A stretch of 64,000 nucleotides of DNA from Nocardiopsis flavescens (GTDB taxonomy: Bacteria > Actinomycetota > Actinomycetes > Streptosporangiales > Streptosporangiaceae). Under the pieces are notes generated by a model. It was not told the origin of the DNA, did no database searches, and saw only the letters and a program-made list of their open reading frames with translations. Both the position numbers and the translations under genes were made by a program. The stretch is from NCBI RefSeq assembly GCF_900141985.1, contig NZ_FQZK01000004.1:62001-126000 (forward strand), in the 5' to 3' direction. This document shows positions 60,084-64,000 of this stretch, piece after piece; the stretch's first letter is position 1; each line of letters begins with the position of its first letter.

Positions 60084-61271
60084 TCAGCCCTTGACGCAGA
60101 CCACCTGGCGCAGGTGCGCGACCACGCGCACCAGGTCGGTCTGGGCGGCGATCACCGACTCCAGGTCCTTGTACGCGGCCGGGATCTCGTCCACGACCCC
60201 CGCGTCCTTGCGGCACTCCACGCCCTCGGTCTGGGCGGCCAGGTCGGCGGCGGTGAACGTCTTGCGCGCCTTGGTCCGGCTCATCCGGCGCCCCGCCCCG
60301 TGCGAGGCGGAGTTGAACGAGTCCTCGTTGCCCAGGCCCTTGACGATGTACGTCCCGGTCGCCATGCTCCCGGGGATGATCCCGTACTCCCCCGCGCCCG
60401 CGCGGATCGCGCCCTTGCGGGTGACCAGCACGTCGACCCCGTCGTAGGTCTCCTCCGCCACGTAGTTGTGGTGGCAGGAGATCCACTGCCCGAACCCGGT
60501 CCCCGGCACCTGTCCCGCCAGGACACCGCAGGCCAGCCCCATCATGACGTCGCGGTTGCGGCGGGCGTAGTCCTGGGCCCAGAAGAGGTCGCGCCGGTAG
60601 GCGTCCATCTCCGGGCTGCCGGTGAGGAACACCGCCAGGTCGCGGTCGGGCAGGTCCTGGTTGTGCGGCAGGCCGCGGGCCCGTCCGATGTGGTGCTCGG
60701 CCAACTCCTTGCCGATGTTGCGCGAGCCCGAGTGCAGCACCAGCCACACCGTGTCGTCGTCGTCCAGGCACACTTCCAGGAAGTGGTTGCCCCCGCCCAG
60801 GGTGCCCATCTGGCGCAGCGCCCGCTCGCGGCGCGGGCGGACGGCCTCGGCGAGACCGTCGAACCCCTGCCAGAACGCGTCCCAGCGCGTGCTGCGCAGG
60901 CCCGGGACGGCCGACGTGTCGACGGCCTCGTCGTGGAACTCGAAGCCCACCGGAACGGCCGCCTCCAGCGCGGAGCGGAGCGCGCCGAGGTCGTCGGGCA
61001 GTCGGGAGGCGGTGAGGTCGGTGTGCACCGCGGTCATCCCGCAGCCGATGTCCACTCCGACGGCCGCCGGGCTGACGGCGTCGCGCATGGCGATGACCGA
61101 GCCGACGGTGGCGCCCTTGCCGTAGTGGACGTCGGGCATCACGGCCAGGCCGTGCACCCAGGGCATGCCGCTGACGTTGCGGAGCTGGTTCAGCGCGGAG
61201 TCCTCGACCTCGTCCGGGCGGGCCCACATGCGGATGGGGACGCGGGCACCGGGGATCTCGGTGTAGGGCAT
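60084..61271 (-). CDS. rtcB: RtcB-type RNA ligase
   Basis: A 395-residue RtcB 3'-phosphate RNA ligase. Signatures are MPDVHYGKGATVGSVI, VGVDIGCGMTAV with metal-binding Cys77, LGGGNHFLEV (His163), VLHSGSRNIG, ISCHHNYV and the GMP-accepting His in SASHGAGRRMSR (His324). It joins RNA 3'-phosphate or cyclic phosphate ends to 5'-OH, repairing cleaved tRNA and other RNA. ATG 61271 follows GGGAGGTGG. There is no RtcA or RtcR gene beside it, as is usual in actinomycetes. Confidence 0.93.
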   Translation of the reverse strand: MPYTEIPGARVPIRMWARPDEVEDSALNQLRNVSGMPWVHGLAVMPDVHYGKGATVGSVIAMRDAVSPAAVGVDIGCGMTAVHTDLTASRLPDDLGALRSALEAAVPVGFEFHDEAVDTSAVPGLRSTRWDAFWQGFDGLAEAVRPRRERALRQMGTLGGGNHFLEVCLDDDDTVWLVLHSGSRNIGKELAEHHIGRARGLPHNQDLPDRDLAVFLTGSPEMDAYRRDLFWAQDYARRNRDVMMGLACGVLAGQVPGTGFGQWISCHHNYVAEETYDGVDVLVTRKGAIRAGAGEYGIIPGSMATGTYIVKGLGNEDSFNSASHGAGRRMSRTKARKTFTAADLAAQTEGVECRKDAGVVDEIPAAYKDLESVIAAQTDLVRVVAHLRQVVCVKG

Positions 61272-61404
61272 GACAGGCCACCTCCCTTTCACGAACGGCC
61301 TGTTCTCACGGGCGGGGCGCGACCGCGCCCCGCACCATTGAGTCGTAAAAGGGACTTTCCGTCCACGGGTTTTCGGCGGCGCGGCCGGGCCCGCCGCCCC
61401 GCGG

Positions 61405-62412
61405 TCAGCCGCCGATCGCGGACATGGGCCGGGCGGGCTGGAGGAACCCCGGGTCGTCGATGCCGTGGCCGGGGAACTTGCGGGCGACCGCGGCCGTCCA
61501 GCGCTCGGCGATCTCGGCGTCGGTGGCGCCCTCGCGCAGCGGGGTGCGCAGGTCGGACTCCTCGCGGGCGAACAGGCAGTTGCGGATCTGGCCGTCGGCG
61601 GTCAGCCGCACGCGGTCGCAGGTCCCGCAGAAGGGGCGGGTGACCGAGCCGATGACGCCGACGGTGGCCTCGGTGCCGTCGGGGAAGGTGTGCCCCAGGA
61701 CCCGGAACAGCTCCGCCGGGGCGCTGCCGCGCGTGCCGGGGTCGGCCTCGGCGAGGTCGAAGGCCCCCTCCAGGCGGCCCAGGATCTCGTCCGCGGTGAC
61801 CATGTCGTCGCGCCGCCAGCCGTGCTGGGCGTCCAGCGGCATCTGCTCGATGAAGCGCAGCCGGTAGCCGTGCTCGATGCAGTAGCGCAGCAGGTCGGCG
61901 GCCTCGCCGTCGTTGACGCCGCGCATGAGCACCGCGTTGACCTTGACCGGGGTGAGCCCCGCCTCGGCGGCGGCGGCCATGCCCTCGACGACGTCGTCGA
62001 ACCGGCGCCGCCGGGCCAGGGTCTCGAACACCTCGGGGCGCAGGGTGTCGAGGGAGACGTTGACCCGGTCCAGGCCCGCCTCCGCCAGGGCGGGGGCCAT
62101 CCGGGCCAGCCCGATGCCGTTGGTGGTGAGGGCGGTGCGGGGCCGGGGGGTCAGGGAGGCGGCGCCGGCCACGATGGCGGGCAGGCCGCGGCGGAGCAGG
62201 GGCTCGCCGCCGGTGAAGCGGACCTCGGTGATGCCCAGGCGGGTGACACCGATGCCGATCAGGCGGAGCAGTTCGTCGTCGGTGAGGAGTTCGGGTTTGG
62301 GCAGCCACTCCAGGCCCTCGGGGGGCATGCAGTAGGTGCAGCGCAGATTGCACCGGTCGGTGAGCGAGACCCGCAGGTCGGTCGCCACGCGCCCATAGGA
62401 GTCGGCCAGCAC
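61405..62412 (-). CDS. moaA: GTP 3',8-cyclase MoaA
   Basis: A 335-residue radical SAM enzyme, the first step of molybdopterin synthesis (GTP to 3',8-cyclo-GTP). The radical SAM cluster is CNLRCTYC (Cys21, Cys25, Cys28), the SAM-binding FTGGEPLLR follows, and the C-terminal cluster is FCGTCDRVRLTADGQIRNC. The double Gly tail SAIGG at the end is conserved and needed in the family. GTG 62412 is preferred over GTG 62421, since GAGAGG is then at normal spacing and the product starts LADSYGRVATDLRVS. Confidence 0.93.
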   Translation of the reverse strand: MLADSYGRVATDLRVSLTDRCNLRCTYCMPPEGLEWLPKPELLTDDELLRLIGIGVTRLGITEVRFTGGEPLLRRGLPAIVAGAASLTPRPRTALTTNGIGLARMAPALAEAGLDRVNVSLDTLRPEVFETLARRRRFDDVVEGMAAAAEAGLTPVKVNAVLMRGVNDGEAADLLRYCIEHGYRLRFIEQMPLDAQHGWRRDDMVTADEILGRLEGAFDLAEADPGTRGSAPAELFRVLGHTFPDGTEATVGVIGSVTRPFCGTCDRVRLTADGQIRNCLFAREESDLRTPLREGATDAEIAERWTAAVARKFPGHGIDDPGFLQPARPMSAIGG

Positions 62413-62953
62413 GGGCGTCACCCTCTCCAGTCGAAATCGTCGAGCAGAACGCCACCGGGACCCACTCGCGGGATATCTAGCGGGATACCCACCTGTTCAG
62501 CCTAGAAGATTAACTTTCGGAGGGAGTAGACCCGATCACGCCGTTTGGCATATTTCGTCGACGCGTACGAGAGCCTCCCGGCGTTTCCGGAGCATCCTCC
62601 GGACCGCGTCCCGGGCTGCGATCGTAGGCGAAGCTGCGCCCGCGCAGGCGGAACCGCGCCGCGCCCCGGAGCCCGCGGGCCCGGCTGCGCCGGGCATCCG
62701 GGGCTCCGGGGGCCCACCGCCGCGGCGTCCGGACGGGCCCGGTCCCGGCGCTCCGCCGCCCGCGCCGCGCGTACCCGGGAGCCCCGGGCCGGCCCTGCCG
62801 GGGCGGGGCGCGGATGAGACGATCCGCACCCGGCCGTGTGCCCCGCGACGCCCCTCCCGGGCGCGCGGGCGATGTTCTAGGGTGGCCCTCTCGCCACGGA
62901 CGGGCGGCATCGCCCGCGCCGCGGCGGCACATCCGACGAGGAGGCGGCACACG
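62413..62953. other. Divergent spacer between moaA and the hydrolase gene
   Basis: AT-richer bases around 62470-62560 suggest promoter activity for moaA on the minus strand. TAGGGT at 62878-62883 is a possible -10 for the hydrolase gene, about 71 bases before its GTG. Short frames here lack support. I looked for a molybdenum cofactor riboswitch upstream of moaA and could not recognise one. Confidence 0.4.
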
Positions 62954-63775
62954 GTGATCACCACACGGGAATGGGGACTGGCCGGCGGGACCAACGGCTC
63001 GGAGCGGCGGGCGGCCCGGGCCTGGGCCCCCACGGAGGGAGAGCCCTCCTGGCTGGCCGTCCTGGTCCACGGCTACGGCGAGCACCTGGGGCGGTACGAG
63101 CAGGTCGCCGCCGACCTGGTGGCCGCGGGCGCGGTCGTCTACGGCGCCGACCACCGGGGGCACGGCGGGTCCTCCGGCGAGCGGGTCCTCATCGACGACT
63201 ACGCCGGGGTGGTCGAGGACGTCCACCGGGTGGTCACCCAGGCGCGGACCGCGTACCGCTCGCTGCCGCTGGTCCTCATCGGCCACTCCATGGGAGGGCT
63301 CATCGCCTCCCGGTACGCGCAGACCCACCCCGGCGGGCCGACGGCGCTGGTGCTGTCGGGCCCCGTGCTGGGGCGCTGGGAGGCCCTGGAGGCGCTGGCC
63401 GCCGCCGAGGAGATCCCCGACGCCCCCATCGACACCGCCACCCTGTCCCGCGACCCCGCCGTGGGCGCGGCGTACGAGGCCGACGAGCTGGTCTGGCACG
63501 GGCCGTTCAAGCGCGCCACGGTGAACGCGCTGCGGACGGAGATCGCCCGGGGCCTGGAGGCCGGGTCCGTGGGGCCGCTGCCGCTGCTGTGGGTCCACGG
63601 GTCCGACGACCGCCTCGTGCCGCTGTCGGGCACGCTGGTCGGGATCGGGTCCCTGCTCGGCTCGGACTTCACGGCCCGGATCTTCCCCGGGGCCCGCCAC
63701 GAGGTGTTCAACGAGACGAACCGCGACGAGGTGATCGGCGAGGTCGTGCGGTTCGCCCACCGCTTCACCGGCTGA
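62954..63775 (+). CDS. Alpha/beta hydrolase, monoacylglycerol lipase-like
   Basis: A 273-residue alpha/beta hydrolase from GTG 62954, after GAGGAGGCGG. Signatures are LVHGYGEHLGRYEQVA (oxyanion HG), YGADHRGHGGSSGERV, the nucleophile elbow LIGHSMGGLIASRYA with Ser, LLWVHGSDDRLVP with Asp and FPGARHEVFNE with the catalytic His. The HGYGEHxGRY and HRGHGxS patterns are typical of monoacylglycerol lipases and lysophospholipases. It lacks a signal peptide, so it is probably cytoplasmic. Confidence 0.92.
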   Translation: MITTREWGLAGGTNGSERRAARAWAPTEGEPSWLAVLVHGYGEHLGRYEQVAADLVAAGAVVYGADHRGHGGSSGERVLIDDYAGVVEDVHRVVTQARTAYRSLPLVLIGHSMGGLIASRYAQTHPGGPTALVLSGPVLGRWEALEALAAAEEIPDAPIDTATLSRDPAVGAAYEADELVWHGPFKRATVNALRTEIARGLEAGSVGPLPLLWVHGSDDRLVPLSGTLVGIGSLLGSDFTARIFPGARHEVFNETNRDEVIGEVVRFAHRFTG

Positions 63776-63860
63776 GGCCTCCCCGGCCCGGCCCCGCGGC
63801 CAGTCCGGGGCCCCGGCCGCCGGCTGCGCGGCCACGGCGTCCGGGAGGCGAACCGGCCAC

Positions 63861-63885
63861 GGCACCCGGCGGTCCGCCGGGTGCC
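63861..63885. terminator. Bidirectional terminator between convergent genes
   Basis: A perfect 10-bp stem (GGCACCCGGC with its complement at 63876-63885) encloses GGTCC. It lies between the hydrolase stop and the stop of the converging gene. Confidence 0.6.
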
Positions 63886-63889
63886 CGGC

Positions 63890-64000
63890 TCAGACGTACA
63901 GCCGCCCGTGGGGCTGCACCGGGTGCGCCAGGGTCTCCGCGTAGGCGGCGGCCAGCCGGTCCACGGCGTCGGCGAGCACGTCCGGCGGCCGTGTGTAGGA
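63890..64000 (-). CDS. C-terminal end of a gene, N-terminus outside the window
   Basis: A 36-residue tail, SYTRPPDVLADAVDRLAAAY through GRLYV. The PPDVLADAVDRLAAA helix resembles the ends of PLP-dependent aminotransferases or MocR-type regulators. The family cannot be settled from so few residues. Confidence 0.5.
   Translation of the reverse strand, partial: SYTRPPDVLADAVDRLAAAYAETLAHPVQPHGRLYV

Noticed and set aside
62413-62953. Molybdenum cofactor riboswitch upstream of moaA
   Set aside because: I could not recognise its conserved stems by eye; a covariance search would decide.
1-64000. tRNA, rRNA, insertion sequences, prophage or att sites
   Set aside because: None was recognised on either strand. 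Transfer is suggested only by composition and broken genes.

Overview
The window is a 64-kb stretch of very GC-rich DNA with actinobacterial habits: GTG and TTG starts, TANNNT -10 boxes, probable leaderless genes, a 6C-type small RNA, a RamB-like regulator beside isocitrate lyase, dodecin and LytR-CpsA-Psr proteins. The gene mix suggests a filamentous actinomycete such as Nocardiopsis or a relative; that placement is inference from gene content.

Positions 1-13400 form a defence island, noticeably poorer in GC than the rest, especially 7000-8300. A divergent, unrecognised protein leaves the left edge. A tightly overlapping operon follows: DrmA-like helicase, DrmB-like DUF1998 protein and a short UvrD-type SF1 helicase, with no methyltransferase or phospholipase D gene inside it. 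Next come a decayed OLD-type ATPase/nuclease gene on the opposite strand, and a second module of two DUF2075 helicases, each with an N-terminal D...ExK nuclease-like domain, flanking an HNH protein. The island ends in a perfect 12-bp-stem terminator.

Positions 13700-28300 hold lineage-specific proteins: a Cys-motif protein, a decayed SDR gene, a pRiA4b-like protein, a DUF5685 protein with a Cys/His-rich tail, a low-GC transferred gene, a SEC-C protein and a 1439-residue protein with acidic repeats and a C-terminal membrane anchor. Positions 28600-35150 hold small regulatory and enzyme units: MerR with an aldo/keto reductase, two TetR genes, a hotdog-like protein, a HAD protein and an SRPBCC protein.

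Positions 35700-45400 hold carbon metabolism and envelope genes: acyl-CoA dehydrogenase under a palindromic operator, the divergent RamB-like regulator and aceA, a small acidic lipoprotein, a CPBP protease, a secreted polysaccharide lyase-like protein, an MFS exporter and a GntR regulator. Positions 45900-52750 hold an RraA-like protein with a double-module AsnC regulator, an LCP ligase, a His-rich membrane protein, an M15-like peptidase and dodecin. They end with a 6C-type small RNA whose three hairpins each show a 9-base loop ending CCCCCGT, preceded by DevR/DosR-like boxes.

Positions 52900-64000 hold a large repeat-rich helical protein, a second CPBP protein, an SDR/MarR divergent pair with two operators, MobA-like, RtcB and MoaA proteins, a lipase-like hydrolase and the tail of one more gene.

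The strongest candidates for something undescribed are the DrmA-DrmB-SF1 operon, the twin nuclease-helicase module around an HNH protein, and the triple-loop 6C RNA beside DevR-like boxes.
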